Part shown: positions 27,169-36,461 of the stretch, one piece after another
Numbering within the stretch: the stretch's first letter is position 1
Layout: every line of letters starts with the position of its first letter
Assembly: GCF_022662375.1 (NCBI RefSeq)
Contig: NZ_JAKNQL010000006.1
Span: 124,001-188,000, forward strand
From: Pseudomonas sp. CROZ-RG-20F-R04-15
Lineage (GTDB): Bacteria > Pseudomonadota > Gammaproteobacteria > Pseudomonadales > Pseudomonadaceae
Length of the DNA: 64,000 nt
Direction: 5' to 3'
The notes under the pieces: generated by a model
Database searches by the model: none
Told to the model about the DNA's origin: nothing
The model's input: the letters and a program-made list of their open reading frames with translations, nothing else
Made by a program: the position numbers and the translations under genes

Positions 27169-27690
27169 ATGAGCCTGCACGAACTCAACACTTTCCCCGG
27201 CGTCACCGCCACCCCGGACAGCGCAACCCGCAACTTCGTATTCAACCACACCATGTTGCGTGTCAAAGACATCACTCAATCTCTGGACTTCTACACCCGC
27301 GTCCTGGGTTTCTCGCTGGTTGAAAAGCGTGACTTCGCGGAAGCCGAGTTCAGCCTGTACTTCCTCGCGCTGGTCGACAAAGCGCAGATCCCGGCCGACG
27401 CCGCTGCTCGCACCGAATGGATGAAGTCGATTCCAGGCATTCTGGAACTGACCCACAACCACGGCACCGAAAACGACGCGGATTTCGCCTATCACAATGG
27501 CAACACCGACCCGCGTGGTTTTGGCCATATCTGCATTTCGGTACCGGATATCGTTGCAGCGTGTGCACGTTTTGAAGAACTGGGCTGCGACTTCCAGAAG
27601 CGCCTGACCGATGGCCGCATGAAGAGCCTGGCGTTCATCAAGGACCCGGATGGTTACTGGGTAGAGATCATTCAGCCAGCGCCGCTGTAA
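27169..27690 (+). CDS. gloA: lactoylglutathione lyase (glyoxalase I)
   Basis: 173-aa glyoxalase I, converting the methylglyoxal-glutathione hemithioacetal to S-lactoylglutathione. Metal ligand positions are visible: His in FNHTMLRVKD (about 28), Glu in GILELTHNHG (about 92), His in GFGHICISV and Glu in DPDGYWVEIIQ near the C-terminus. The insertion AAARTEWMKSIPG marks the longer form of the enzyme. GGAGGG stands 5 nt before the ATG. Followed by a mosaic repeat block. Confidence 0.95.
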   Translation: MSLHELNTFPGVTATPDSATRNFVFNHTMLRVKDITQSLDFYTRVLGFSLVEKRDFAEAEFSLYFLALVDKAQIPADAAARTEWMKSIPGILELTHNHGTENDADFAYHNGNTDPRGFGHICISVPDIVAACARFEELGCDFQKRLTDGRMKSLAFIKDPDGYWVEIIQPAPL

Positions 27691-27704
27691 AAGCTGAAAA
27701 GCCC

Positions 27705-28025
27705 CTCACCCTAACCCTCCCGAAACGTCGGACCGCCCAAAGGGAGAGGGGACTGATTGGGGGATATTGGAGAGTTACACCGACCTGAACGATTGGCGCT
27801 GAATCCATGATCGACTGGCGTTTTCAGGTCGATGGACAACGCCAGACACCTCGATCGGCTCCCTCTCCCAAAGGGAGAGGGGACTGATTGGGGGATATTG
27901 GGGAAGTTCACCGACCTGAACGATTGGCGTTGAATCCATAATCGACTGGCGCTTTCAGGTCGATGGACAGCGCCAGACACCTCGATCGGCTCCCTCTCCC
28001 TCGGGAGAGGGCTGGGGTGAGGGGC
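27705..28025. repeat. 131-bp tandem repeat block in a convergent junction (CCCTCACCC-bounded)
   Basis: Fills the 400-bp gloA/ahpF junction; no gene seen. Two near-identical copies begin at GACTGATTGGGGGATATTGG, 27751 and 27882 (131-bp period). Outer ends CCCCTCACCCTAACCCTCCC and GGGAGAGGGCTGGGGTGAGG are inverted. Each copy contains CGACCTGAACGATTGGCG and ACACCTCGATCGGCTCCCTC. It shares building blocks with 13368-13643. Confidence 0.88.
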
Positions 28026-28042
28026 AGCTTTTCACACGCAAT

Positions 28043-28071
28043 AAAAAACCCGTGATCACTCACGGGTTTTT
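28043..28071 (-). terminator. terminator at the 3' end of ahpF
   Basis: AAAAACCCGTGA/TCACGGGTTTTT hairpin, A run and T run on the two sides, usable by ahpF on the minus strand. Confidence 0.88.
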
Positions 28072-28088
28072 CATTTCTGGTTTAACGC

Positions 28089-29651
28089 TTACGCCGGAGC
28101 CGAAGTGCGGATCAAGTGATCGAACGCGCTCAACGAAGCCTTGGCGCCCTCGCCTACCGCAATCACGATCTGCTTGTACGGCACGGTCGTCACGTCGCCG
28201 GCAGCGAAGATACCCGGAATCGACGTTTCACCACGGTTATCGACAATGATCTCGCCACGCGGCGACAGCTCGATGGTGCCCTTCAGCCAATCGGTGTTCG
28301 GCAGCAAACCGATCTGCACGAAGATCCCTTCCAGCTCGACAGTGCGCAACTCATCAGTGTTGCGATCCTTGTAACGCAGGCCGTTGACCTTCTCGCCATT
28401 GCCGGTGACTTCAGTGGTTTGCGCACTGGTGATCACGGTGACGTTCGGCAGGCTGTGCAGCTTGCGTTGCAGTACGGCGTCAGCGCGCAGTTGTACGTCG
28501 AACTCCAGCAGCGTCACGTGCGATACGATACCGGCCAGATCGATGGCCGCTTCTACGCCGGAGTTACCGCCGCCGATGACCGCGACACGCTTGCCTTTGA
28601 ACAGCGGACCGTCGCAGTGCGGGCAGTACGCCACGCCTTTGTTGCGGTATTGCTGCTCACCCGGCACGTTCATCTCGCGCCAGCGCGCACCGGTCGCCAG
28701 AATCACGCTTTTGGCTTTCAGGGTCGCGCCGCTGGCGAAACGGACTTCATGCAGCTCGCCATTCTTGCCCGGGATCAATTTGTCGGCACGTTGCAGGTTC
28801 ATGATGTCGACGTCGTACTGCTTGACGTGTTCTTCCAGCGCCGTGGCGAGTTTCGGCCCCTCGGTTTCCTGCACGGAAATGAAGTTCTCGATGGCCATGG
28901 TGTCGAGCACCTGTCCGCCAAAGCGTTCAGCGGCGACACCAGTGCGAATGCCTTTACGTGCAGCGTAAATCGCTGCCGACGCACCGGCCGGGCCGCCACC
29001 GACGACGAGCACATCAAAGGCTTCCTTGGCGCTGATTTTCTCGGCCTGACGCTCGATGGCGCCGGTGTCGAGTTTGGCGAGAATCTCCTCCAGACCCATG
29101 CGGCCCTGGCCGAAGTTTTCGCCATTGAGGTAGATGCTCGGCACGGCCATGATCTTGCGATCGTTGACTTCGTCCTGGAACAACGCACCGTCGATAGCGA
29201 CGTGACGGATGTTCGGGTTAAGCACGGCCATCAGGTTCAGCGCCTGGACCACGTCCGGGCAGTTCTGGCAAGACAGCGAGAAGTAAGTCTCGAAGCTGAA
29301 CTCGCCTTTCAGCGCGCGGATCTGCTCGATCACTTCAGCACTGGCTTTTGATGGGTGGCCGCCGACTTGCAGCAGGGCCAGTACCAGCGAAGTGAATTCG
29401 TGGCCCATCGGGATGCCGGCGAAACGCAGACTGATGTCGGCGCCCGGGCGGTTGATCGAGAACGATGGCTTGCGAGCATCGTCACCGCTGTCGATCAAGG
29501 TAATTTGGCTCGAAAGACTGGCAACATCTTTCAGCAGTTCCAGCATTTCACGGGATTTCGCACCGTCGTCGAGGGAGGCAACGATCTCGATCGGCTGGGT
29601 GACCCGTTCCAGGTACGATTTCAACTGGGCTTTAAGATTGGCGTCCAACAT
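28089..29651 (-). CDS. ahpF: alkyl hydroperoxide reductase subunit F
   Basis: 520-aa flavoprotein disulphide reductase that passes electrons from NADH to AhpC. The N-terminal thioredoxin-like region has the CxxC in LSCQNCPDV (about 127-134); the FAD-binding motif is [19 protein letters not shown]; the redox-active pair is in [10 protein letters not shown]; the NAD-binding motif is [17 protein letters not shown]. Start [15 protein letters not shown]. Lies downstream of ahpC on the same strand, separated by a strong hairpin. Confidence 0.97.
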   Translation of the reverse strand: MLDANLKAQLKSYLERVTQPIEIVASLDDGAKSREMLELLKDVASLSSQITLIDSGDDARKPSFSINRPGADISLRFAGIPMGHEFTSLVLALLQVGGHPSKASAEVIEQIRALKGEFSFETYFSLSCQNCPDVVQALNLMAVLNPNIRHVAIDGALFQDEVNDRKIMAVPSIYLNGENFGQGRMGLEEILAKLDTGAIERQAEKISAKEAFDVLVVGGGPAGASAAIYAARKGIRTGVAAERFGGQVLDTMAIENFISVQETEGPKLATALEEHVKQYDVDIMNLQRADKLIPGKNGELHEVRFASGATLKAKSVILATGARWREMNVPGEQQYRNKGVAYCPHCDGPLFKGKRVAVIGGGNSGVEAAIDLAGIVSHVTLLEFDVQLRADAVLQRKLHSLPNVTVITSAQTTEVTGNGEKVNGLRYKDRNTDELRTVELEGIFVQIGLLPNTDWLKGTIELSPRGEIIVDNRGETSIPGIFAAGDVTTVPYKQIVIAVGEGAKASLSAFDHLIRTSAPA

Positions 29652-29679
29652 ACGGGCGATTTCCTTTATTTGAGGCGAA

Positions 29680-29715
29680 AAAAAGCCCGAGCGAATCTCG
29701 CCCGGGCATTTTTTT
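29680..29715 (-). terminator. terminator/attenuator between ahpC and ahpF
   Basis: On the minus strand GCCCGGGCGA - GAT - TCGCTCGGGC pairs almost perfectly (one G-U), followed by a T7 run. Expected to cut most ahpC transcripts before ahpF. Confidence 0.85.
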
Positions 29716-29774
29716 GGGCGGTGCAGCGTACTTAAGAAGGTGCGGCGTACCGCCCTGAGTTGCGTGTCACAGAC

Positions 29775-30338
29775 TTAGATCTTGCCGACCAGGTCCAGGG
29801 ACGGCGCCAGAGTGGCCTCGCCTTCTTTCCACTTGGCTGGGCAAACTTCGCCTGGGTGAGCAGCGACGTACTGAGCAGCCTTGATCTTGCGCAGCAGCTC
29901 GGAAGCGTCACGGCCAACGCCGCCATCGTTCAGTTCAACGATTTTGATCTGGCCTTCAGGGTTGATCACGAAGGTGCCACGGTCAGCCAGGCCAACTTCT
30001 TCGATCAGTACGTCGAAGTTGCGGGAGATGGCGTGGGTCGGGTCGCCGATCATGGTGTATTCGATTTTGCCGATGGCTGGCGAAGTGTTGTGCCAGGCAG
30101 CGTGGGCAAAGTGGGTGTCGGTGGAAACGCTGTAGATCTCTACGCCGAGTTTCTGGAAAGCAGCGTAGTTGTCAGCGAGGTCTTCCAGCTCGGTTGGGCA
30201 AACGAAGGTGAAGTCGGCTGGGTAGAAGAACACGACCGACCACTTGCCTTTCAGGTCAGCGTCCGAGACTTGAACGAAGTCGCCGTTTTTGAACGCGGTA
30301 GCTTTGAACGGTTTTACTTGGCTGTTGATGATAGGCAT
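29775..30338 (-). CDS. ahpC: alkyl hydroperoxide reductase subunit C (peroxiredoxin)
   Basis: 187-aa typical 2-Cys peroxiredoxin. Peroxidatic Cys47 lies in [11 protein letters not shown] and resolving Cys166 in [10 protein letters not shown]. It reduces H2O2 and organic hydroperoxides and is recycled by AhpF. Start [13 protein letters not shown] at 30338 with GGAGAGTC upstream. A long dyad lies about 100 bp upstream and may hold a peroxide-responsive operator. Confidence 0.98.
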   Translation of the reverse strand: MPIINSQVKPFKATAFKNGDFVQVSDADLKGKWSVVFFYPADFTFVCPTELEDLADNYAAFQKLGVEIYSVSTDTHFAHAAWHNTSPAIGKIEYTMIGDPTHAISRNFDVLIEEVGLADRGTFVINPEGQIKIVELNDGGVGRDASELLRKIKAAQYVAAHPGEVCPAKWKEGEATLAPSLDLVGKI

Positions 30339-30432
30339 TGATGACTCTCCGTCAGTGGTTATGAATTCGATGGGTGAATCCTACCCACTCACTCGACGGA
30401 TGGCTCATTGGCAAACCTGATGCTGCTGATTT

Positions 30433-30470
30433 GTTTTCGCTATTAGCTGACTGTATTAATAGAAGAAAAC
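30433..30470. promoter_or_regulatory. long dyad upstream of ahpC
   Basis: GTTTTC-G-CTATTA ... TAATAG-AA-GAAAAC, an 11-bp centre, about 95-132 bp before the ahpC start and just beyond the 3' end of the recombinase gene. The CTAT/ATAG arms recall OxyR half-sites, though the spacing is not canonical. It could instead be a weak hairpin at the recombinase transcript end. Confidence 0.4.
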
Positions 30471-30475
30471 GATAT

Positions 30476-31414
30476 CTACGACGAAGCCGGGTTATCCGTA
30501 ATCCGAGCCATCCCTTGGAATGGGCTGGCTTCAACATAGCGCATGGCGGACTTCATATCCTTCCAGCCGACGTAACTCATCAGGGATTTCAGGTCCCAGC
30601 CGCTTTGATGGGCCCAGGTTGCGAAGCCTCGACGCAGGGAATGGCTGGTGTAGTTTTCGGCAGCAATGCCGGCGCGCTGCAAAGCCTGGCGCAACAGCGG
30701 GATGATGCTGTTGGCGTGCAGCCCCTCCTCGTTCAGATTGCCCCAGCGGTCGATGCTGCGGAACACCGGGCCACGCACCAGCGCCGCTTCGGTGATCCAG
30801 TCGATATAGGCCTGCACCGGACAGAGCTTGAGCAGCGCTGGCGCTTGATAGGTCTGCCCGAGATTTTCCCGATCGCCCTTGCTGCGCGGCAAATACAAGG
30901 TGATGCCTTTGCCGGCCTGCGCTTGCACATGCTCGATCTGCAAGCGACACAACTCATCACTGCGGAAGCCGCGCCAGAACCCCAGCAGAATCAAGGCGCG
31001 ATCACGGTAAGCCTTGAGCAGTAGCGGGCGGTCCTGCAGTTCTCTCGCGGTTTGTACTTCATGTTCGAGCCAATCAATCACTCGCTGCAGATCCTGTAAT
31101 TGCAGCGGCTCGGCCTGTTTCTCCTGCGCCGGGTGCAACGCACGTATGCCTTTGAAGACTTTGCGCACCACCGGCGCCTTGGTCGGATCGGCAAACCCCT
31201 GGCTGTTGTGCCACTGCGCCAGCGCCGATAGACGCAGCTTCAACGTATTGATCGACAGCTCTTCAGCGTGCGTCACTAGATACCGCGCGACGCTATCGGC
31301 GGTGGCCGGCAAGAACCCGCCCCACTTCACCTCGAAATGCTCAATGGCCGCGCGATAGCTGCGGCGGGTGTTATCGCGGGTGGCGGCTTGCAGATAGCGA
31401 TCCAGATCGCTCAT
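30476..31414 (-). CDS. tyrosine recombinase (site-specific integrase family)
   Basis: 312 aa. N-terminal SAM-like core-binding domain (about 1-95), then the catalytic domain. Arg151 (GFRSDELCRL), Lys179 (RSKGD), His258 and Arg261 (TSHSLRRGFATW), Trp284 (YVGWKD, in place of the second His) and the nucleophile Tyr293 (SAMRYVE) are all in order, so the enzyme looks active. The ATG at 31414 is preferred. It stands alone, without phage, transposon or cassette genes, and is divergent from a KfrA-like gene. Target site unknown. Confidence 0.88.
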   Translation of the reverse strand: MSDLDRYLQAATRDNTRRSYRAAIEHFEVKWGGFLPATADSVARYLVTHAEELSINTLKLRLSALAQWHNSQGFADPTKAPVVRKVFKGIRALHPAQEKQAEPLQLQDLQRVIDWLEHEVQTARELQDRPLLLKAYRDRALILLGFWRGFRSDELCRLQIEHVQAQAGKGITLYLPRSKGDRENLGQTYQAPALLKLCPVQAYIDWITEAALVRGPVFRSIDRWGNLNEEGLHANSIIPLLRQALQRAGIAAENYTSHSLRRGFATWAHQSGWDLKSLMSYVGWKDMKSAMRYVEASPFQGMARITDNPASS

Positions 31415-31474
31415 GGGCTGTTTTCTCGCTGGCGTACTGAGACAGGGATGCAGAAACGCATTTTGCCGTCTGAC

Positions 31475-31490
31475 ACTGGGTAATACCAGT
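31475..31490. promoter_or_regulatory. inverted repeat in the recombinase promoter region
   Basis: ACTGG-GTAATA-CCAGT, 61 bp upstream of the recombinase start. Candidate operator. Confidence 0.4.
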
Positions 31491-31535
31491 ATATCCCGTG
31501 TCTTTATTATCAAACGTTTACCTTTATTTTATGGA

Positions 31536-31574
31536 TGGTACACTGCGTACTTTAGTGGCATGTACCACAGTACG
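31536..31574. promoter_or_regulatory. nested dyads upstream of the KfrA-like gene
   Basis: TGGTACA (31536-31542) pairs with TGTACCA (31561-31567) and CGTACT (31546-31551) with AGTACG (31569-31574), interleaved, ending 17 bp before the start codon. Likely autoregulatory operators, as described for plasmid KfrA. Confidence 0.5.
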
Positions 31575-31591
31575 TAACCGTAGGAGTTCAC

Positions 31592-32608
31592 ATGGCCCGT
31601 GGCGGCATTACCAAAGCCCTGGTGCAGATCGCGCGCACTGCGATCCTCGCTCGTGGCGAACACCCAAGCATCGATGCAGTACGCATTGAAATGGGCAACA
31701 CCGGCTCGAAAACCACGATCCATCGTTACCTGAAAGAACTGGATGACGGCGCGCAGCTGATTGAGGCTTCGGCAGAGCCGATCGATGATGAGTTGACCGC
31801 CCTTGTCTCGCGCCTCGCTCAGCGCCTCAAAGAACAAGCGCAAGAGCCCATCGAGCAGGCCCGCGAGCAGTTTGAAGAGCAGCGCGAAGCACTGGAATCG
31901 GAGCTGAAACAAACGCGCCAGGCACTGGAAAAGCTCGAACACGATCACGACATTCAAGGGGCCGCGCTAGAGCGTGAATCTGAAGCGCTTGGCAACACAC
32001 GGTCGATGCTGCAAACCGAGCAAACCCGCAATGCCGGACTGAATCAGGCATTGGCTGATTTTGAATTGCGTTTGCAGGACAAGGACGAGCAGATCCGCTC
32101 ACTGGAAGAGAAGCACCTGCACGCTCGCGATGCGCTCGAACACTATCGCAACGCCACCAAAGAGCAGCGCGAGCAGGAACAGAGCCGCCACGAAAGCCAA
32201 GTGCAGCAGATTCAGGCCGAGCTGCGTCAGGCACAGCAAAGTGCGCTGGTGCGTCAGGACGAGATCACGCAACTGCACCGCGACAACGAGCGTCTGCTTA
32301 CCGAGAACCGTGGCACCCAACGCGAACTGAGCCTGATGCAGGATCAGCTCAAGCAAAGCAATCAGCGTCAGGATCAACTGCTCGAACAAGCGACCCGCGT
32401 CGACAGTGAGCGCACCCTCCTCCAGGAACGTTTGCGCGTTGCCACCCTGGAAAGCCAGACACTCAAACAGAGCATTGAGGAGCAGACGCTGCTCAACCAG
32501 TCACTGGAAAAAGAATTGAACAAGGCTCAAGCAAGCCTGGAAGAAAGCCAGCGTCTGGCGGCTACCGTTGCGGCAGCGCCAGACTCGGCCAAACCGAAGG
32601 ACGCTTAA
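31592..32608 (+). CDS. KfrA-like DNA-binding coiled-coil protein
   Basis: 338 aa. The N-terminal KfrA-type DNA-binding domain (about 1-60, [20 protein letters not shown] and [16 protein letters not shown]) is followed by one long alpha-helical coiled coil to about residue 320, rich in Glu, Gln, Arg and Leu. Plasmid KfrA proteins bind their own promoter and help segregation. Here the gene is chromosomal, divergent from a tyrosine recombinase, with GGAG 7 nt before the ATG. It ends overlapping the convergent gor gene by 4 bp. Confidence 0.85.
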   Translation: MARGGITKALVQIARTAILARGEHPSIDAVRIEMGNTGSKTTIHRYLKELDDGAQLIEASAEPIDDELTALVSRLAQRLKEQAQEPIEQAREQFEEQREALESELKQTRQALEKLEHDHDIQGAALERESEALGNTRSMLQTEQTRNAGLNQALADFELRLQDKDEQIRSLEEKHLHARDALEHYRNATKEQREQEQSRHESQVQQIQAELRQAQQSALVRQDEITQLHRDNERLLTENRGTQRELSLMQDQLKQSNQRQDQLLEQATRVDSERTLLQERLRVATLESQTLKQSIEEQTLLNQSLEKELNKAQASLEESQRLAATVAAAPDSAKPKDA

Positions 32609-33963
32609 GCGCCGACCGGCGTACGCATGGTGACGAATTCTTCGGCGGCCGTCGGGTGTACCCCGATCGTGTCGTCGAAGTCACGCTTGGTTGCGCCAGC
32701 CTTCAACGCAATCGCCAGACCCTGAACGATCTCGCCAGCGTCCGGGCCGACCATGTGGCAGCCGAGAACTTTGTCGGTCTTGCTGTCGACCACCAGCTTC
32801 ATCAGGGTCTTTTCCTGGCACTCAGTCAGGGTCAACTTCATTGGACGAAAACGGCTTTCGAAGATCACCACATCGTGGCCGGCCTCGCGCGCTTCCTCTT
32901 CGGTCAAACCGACCGTGCCGATGTTCGGTAGGCTGAACACCGCCGTCGGGATCATCTTGTAATCCACCGGACGGTATTGCTCAGGTTTGAACAAGCGCCG
33001 CGCCACCGCCATACCCTCAGCCAAAGCCACCGGCGTCAGTTGCACCCGGCCGATAACATCGCCCAGCGCCAGAATTGAAGGCTCGCTGGTCTGATATTGC
33101 TCGTCGACTTTAATGAAACCCTTGTCGGTGAGCTGCACATCGGTGTTTTCCAGGCCCAGATTGTCGAGCATTGGTCGCCGGCCAGTGGCGTAGAAAATGC
33201 AATCCGCCTCCAGCTCACGACCATCCTTCAGGGTGGCTTTCAAGCTGCCATCAGCCTGCTTGTCGATACGCGCGATGTCGGCGTTGAATTGCAGATCCAG
33301 ACCACGCTTGGTCAGCTCTTCCTGCAAATGCTTGCGCACCGAACCATCGAAGCCGCGCAGGAACAGGTCACCGCGATACAGCAGCGTGGTGTTCGCACCG
33401 AGGCCGTGGAAAATTCCGGCGAATTCGACCGCGATGTAACCGCCGCCAACCACCAGCACACGCTTTGGCAGCTCTTTCAGGAAGAACGCCTCATTGGAAC
33501 CGATCGCGTGCTCGTGCCCCGGAATTTCCGGAATCTGCGGCCAGCCACCGGTAGCGATCAGAATGTTCTTCGCTGTAAAACGCTCGCCATTCACTTCGAC
33601 TTCATGCGGGCCAATGATCTTCGCGTGCGCTTCATGCAAGGTCACGCCGCTGTTGACCAGCAGATTGCGGTAAATGCCGTTGAGACGATTGATCTCGCGA
33701 TCCTTGTTGGCGATCAGCGTCGCCCAATCGAAATTCGCTTCGCCCAGGCTCCAGCCAAAACCGGACGCCTGCTCGAAGTCTTCGGCGAAATGCGCGCCGT
33801 ACACCAGCAGTTTTTTTGGCACACAGCCAACGTTGACGCAGGTCCCGCCCAGATAACGGCTCTCCGCCACCGCCACTTTCGCACCGAAACCGGCAGCAAA
33901 ACGCGCAGCGCGCACACCACCGGAACCGGCACCAATCACATAAAGGTCAAAATCGTAGGCCAT
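32605..33963 (-). CDS. gor: glutathione reductase
   Basis: 452-aa FAD/NADPH disulphide reductase that keeps glutathione reduced. FAD motif [11 protein letters not shown] (12-22), redox-active Cys42 and Cys47 in [17 protein letters not shown] motif [20 protein letters not shown], and the C-terminal catalytic His436 in GVHPTAAEE. Length is normal. Together with ahpCF and gloA it gives this stretch a redox and electrophile-defence flavour, although the genes are not one operon. Confidence 0.97.
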   Translation of the reverse strand: MAYDFDLYVIGAGSGGVRAARFAAGFGAKVAVAESRYLGGTCVNVGCVPKKLLVYGAHFAEDFEQASGFGWSLGEANFDWATLIANKDREINRLNGIYRNLLVNSGVTLHEAHAKIIGPHEVEVNGERFTAKNILIATGGWPQIPEIPGHEHAIGSNEAFFLKELPKRVLVVGGGYIAVEFAGIFHGLGANTTLLYRGDLFLRGFDGSVRKHLQEELTKRGLDLQFNADIARIDKQADGSLKATLKDGRELEADCIFYATGRRPMLDNLGLENTDVQLTDKGFIKVDEQYQTSEPSILALGDVIGRVQLTPVALAEGMAVARRLFKPEQYRPVDYKMIPTAVFSLPNIGTVGLTEEEAREAGHDVVIFESRFRPMKLTLTECQEKTLMKLVVDSKTDKVLGCHMVGPDAGEIVQGLAIALKAGATKRDFDDTIGVHPTAAEEFVTMRTPVGA

Positions 33964-34044
33964 TTCTATCTCCTCGGCAGGGGATCAGCATACCTGCAGC
34001 CACCCATTGGGCAAGCGCTGCCAATCATATGGGGGCGTAAAATG

Positions 34045-34069
34045 AAAAAACCCGCCGAAGCGGGTTTTT
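34045..34069 (-). terminator. terminator between galU and gor
   Basis: AAAAACCCGCCGAAGCGGGTTTTT hairpin just past the 3' end of galU on the minus strand. Confidence 0.88.
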
Positions 34070-34091
34070 CTTACAAGCCAATCAAACGCTC

Positions 34092-34931
34092 TTAGTAAGC
34101 CTTGCCAGTCTTGTAGAAGTTCTCGAAGCAGAAGTTGGTCGCTTCGATGTAGCCTTCAGCGCCACCGCAGTCGAAACGCTTGCCTTTGAACTTGTAGGCC
34201 ATCACGCAGCCGTTCTGGGCTTGCTTCATCAGGGCGTCGGTGATCTGGATTTCGCCGCCCTTGCCTGGCTCGGTCTGTTCGATCAGGTCGAAGATGTCCG
34301 GGGTCAGGATGTAACGACCGATGATTGCCAGGTTCGACGGCGCGTCTTCCGGTTTTGGCTTTTCGACCATGCTGTGTACGCGGTAGATGTCGTCGCGGAT
34401 CATCTCGCCGGCGATCACGCCGTACTTGCTGGTTTCCTGCGGATCGACTTCCTGGATGGCGATGATCGAGCAGCGGAACTGCTTGTACAGCTTGACCATC
34501 TGGGTCAGTACGCCGTCGCCTTCGAGGTTGACGCACAGGTCGTCCGCCAGCACCACGGCGAACGGTTCGTCACCGATCAGCGGGCGACCGGTCAGGATTG
34601 CGTGGCCCAGACCTTTCATTTCGGTCTGACGGGTGTAGGAGAACGAGCACTCGTCGAGCAGTTTGCGGATACCGACCAGATATTTCTCTTTGTCGGTGCC
34701 TTTGATCTGGTTTTCCAGCTCGTAACTGATGTCGAAGTGGTCTTCCAGAGCACGCTTGCCACGACCGGTGACGATGGAGATTTCCGTCAGGCCAGCATCC
34801 AGAGCTTCTTCAACGCCGTACTGGATCAGTGGCTTGTTTACCACCGGCAGCATTTCTTTAGGCATGGCTTTAGTCGCTGGCAGGAAGCGAGTACCGTAAC
34901 CGGCTGCTGGGAACAAGCATTTCTTGATCAT
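34092..34931 (-). CDS. galU: UTP-glucose-1-phosphate uridylyltransferase
   Basis: 279-aa nucleotidyltransferase making UDP-glucose for LPS, exopolysaccharide and trehalose synthesis. N-terminal GYGTRFLPATKAMPKEMLP is the nucleotide-binding and catalytic signature; later GLGHAILTGRPLIGDEPFAV, then EKPKPEDAPSNLAIIGRYIL. Start MIKKCLFPAAGYG at 34931. Monocistronic with its own terminator. Confidence 0.97.
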   Translation of the reverse strand: MIKKCLFPAAGYGTRFLPATKAMPKEMLPVVNKPLIQYGVEEALDAGLTEISIVTGRGKRALEDHFDISYELENQIKGTDKEKYLVGIRKLLDECSFSYTRQTEMKGLGHAILTGRPLIGDEPFAVVLADDLCVNLEGDGVLTQMVKLYKQFRCSIIAIQEVDPQETSKYGVIAGEMIRDDIYRVHSMVEKPKPEDAPSNLAIIGRYILTPDIFDLIEQTEPGKGGEIQITDALMKQAQNGCVMAYKFKGKRFDCGGAEGYIEATNFCFENFYKTGKAY

Positions 34932-35189
34932 ATAAGTCCTTGAAAGGGCTGTGTGTACGAGTTTCGGCGCAGTCTAATCAGGCGGCGTGCACCTTACAAT
35001 GCCCCGCACTGGCTAACCGATGCCAACATAGAGAAATATTCTCGCCGATAGTTCCATCGACATCCTGGCGCAACCAGATCAGCGTAGCTCAAAGCGGTCG
35101 ACAAACCGGATCACCATACGCTGATCATCCCCCAATGCGAGCATTTGCCGGTATCATGGCGCCTTTGAACCAGCGAACGAGACAGATAG

Positions 35190-35375
35190 ATGGCCGCGGT
35201 AAAAATCATCAATGGGTATGTGATCGACAAGAAAGACGGCAAGTGGACGCTGACCACCACCAATGGCGAACACATCGCCGGGCCTTTCGACAGCGAACAA
35301 ATGGCGACCGATGTAGCGGCAGTGTTCACGGACACGCCGGCATCGGCGAAACGCCGTGGCAAAGATCAGGACTGA
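35190..35375 (+). CDS. small hypothetical protein (61 aa)
   Basis: 61 aa: MAAVKIINGYVIDKKDGKWT, then TTNGEHIAGPFDSEQMATD and a basic tail. It looks like a small beta-hairpin domain with an acidic helix; I do not recognise a function. The 258-bp region upstream of it, back to galU, shows no other gene. A clear terminator 20 bp downstream supports it as a real transcript. Confidence 0.7.
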   Translation: MAAVKIINGYVIDKKDGKWTLTTTNGEHIAGPFDSEQMATDVAAVFTDTPASAKRRGKDQD

Positions 35376-35392
35376 TCATCTGCGATACGCCC

Positions 35393-35420
35393 AAGCCCTG
35401 CCCTTGAGCAGGGCTTTTTT
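35393..35420 (+). terminator. terminator after the 61-aa gene
   Basis: AAGCCCTGC-CCTTGA-GCAGGGCTTTTTT. Confidence 0.92.
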
Positions 35421-35505
35421 GTACCCGCGTACAAACAAGTGGCAAAACGCTATAACCTTTTCCCATCGGCGCTGTCACAGCGTCTAGTCCCCCTCGCTGA
35501 AGACC

Positions 35506-35799
35506 ATGAACATGACCATGAAAAAATTGCTGCCACTGATTGCGGTATTGGCACTGGCCGGCTGTGCCACGTCTCAGCCTACTTACCTGAAAAATGGCGA
35601 ACAGGGCCTGGCCATCGATTGCTCCGGCGAAGCCAACTCCTGGGCGAGCTGCTATGAAAAAGCCGATGCGTCCTGCGCAGGCACCGGTTACCGCATCGTT
35701 GGCACAGACGGCACGCCTCAACCCAAAGAAAGCGACAAAACCCTTGGCGTCGATGTCGGCAACTACAAGAACCGCAGCGTTGTCGTCGTCTGCAAGTAA
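35506..35799 (+). CDS. small lipoprotein
   Basis: 97 aa (93 if the ATG at 35518 is used). Signal peptide with lipobox LAGC, mature Cys near residue 20 (VLALAGCATSQPT). The mature part has three further cysteines (DCSGEANSWASCYEKADASC) and a final VVVVCK, so disulphides are probable. Envelope lipoprotein of unknown function. Confidence 0.82.
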   Translation: MNMTMKKLLPLIAVLALAGCATSQPTYLKNGEQGLAIDCSGEANSWASCYEKADASCAGTGYRIVGTDGTPQPKESDKTLGVDVGNYKNRSVVVVCK

Positions 35800-35802
35800 A
35801 CC

Positions 35803-36033
35803 TTACATGTGAATTTCGGCGAATTTGATACCGAGTCCGCGCACGACTTCGATCAGATCGTCGAGGCGACCGAACGACTCGACTTCATCGTTATCGTCCA
35901 CCAGAAAATAACTGCGCCCGGCGCTCTTCTTGAAAAACACGATCCACTCCCCCGGATTCGCCGGGTTCTGGATGACATGGGTGGCAGAGATAAGGCCCTC
36001 TGCATGGCGCTCCCGCACTTGCTCTCGCTTCAT
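35803..36033 (-). CDS. small conserved-looking hypothetical protein (76 aa)
   Basis: 76 aa starting MKREQVRERHAEGLISATH, with NPGEWIVFFKKSAGRSYFLV and a C-terminal VVRGLGIKFAEIHM. It reads as a small mixed alpha/beta domain without metal-binding motifs. GGAG stands 7 nt before the ATG at 36033, better than the extended frame. Function unknown. Confidence 0.7.
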   Translation of the reverse strand: MKREQVRERHAEGLISATHVIQNPANPGEWIVFFKKSAGRSYFLVDDNDEVESFGRLDDLIEVVRGLGIKFAEIHM

Positions 36034-36104
36034 CGCGACTCCAGAAATGAAAATGCCGTCACAGCATGACTGCGACGGCATCAGTGCTGATGACTGTCAG
36101 TCTA

Positions 36105-36461
36105 TCAGCCGGAAATGCACGCATTGGCGGCATTCTGTACGTCATGAGGACGAACCGGCACATTCGACATGCGCTCATGCAGCTTGATGCTGCTGCCACC
36201 CGAGCGATCTTCGATATCAAATACCGCCGCTGCGCCAGTGGAAAATTTCCCCGGCACGATGACCCGAACCCCATCCTTGTGCGGCTGCATTTGCAGCGCA
36301 CCACGGCTGCCTGCCAGCTTCTCGGCCAGACATTGGGCATATTCATGGGGTTTCTTGCCGGATATCACGCTCATGGTCGGCAACGTTTCATTGATTTCGG
36401 AAACACTCGCACAACCACCCACAGCCAGAATCAACGGCAGACACACCACACCCCACTTCAT
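36105..36461 (-). CDS. lipoprotein, function unknown
   Basis: 118 aa with a lipoprotein signal (MKWGVVCLPLILAVGGCASV, lipid-bearing Cys at 17). The mature domain includes PHEYAQCLAEKLAGSRGA and KFSTGAAAVFDIEDRSGG and ends NAANACISG. A GGAGG-type site precedes the ATG. Periplasmic-side lipoprotein; no close functional hint. Confidence 0.8.
   Translation of the reverse strand: MKWGVVCLPLILAVGGCASVSEINETLPTMSVISGKKPHEYAQCLAEKLAGSRGALQMQPHKDGVRVIVPGKFSTGAAAVFDIEDRSGGSSIKLHERMSNVPVRPHDVQNAANACISG

Noticed and set aside
30476-31414. Prophage or genomic island marked by the integrase
   Set aside because: No phage, plasmid or cargo genes next to it, no tRNA or direct-repeat attachment site, and normal-looking flanks (ahpC, gor).
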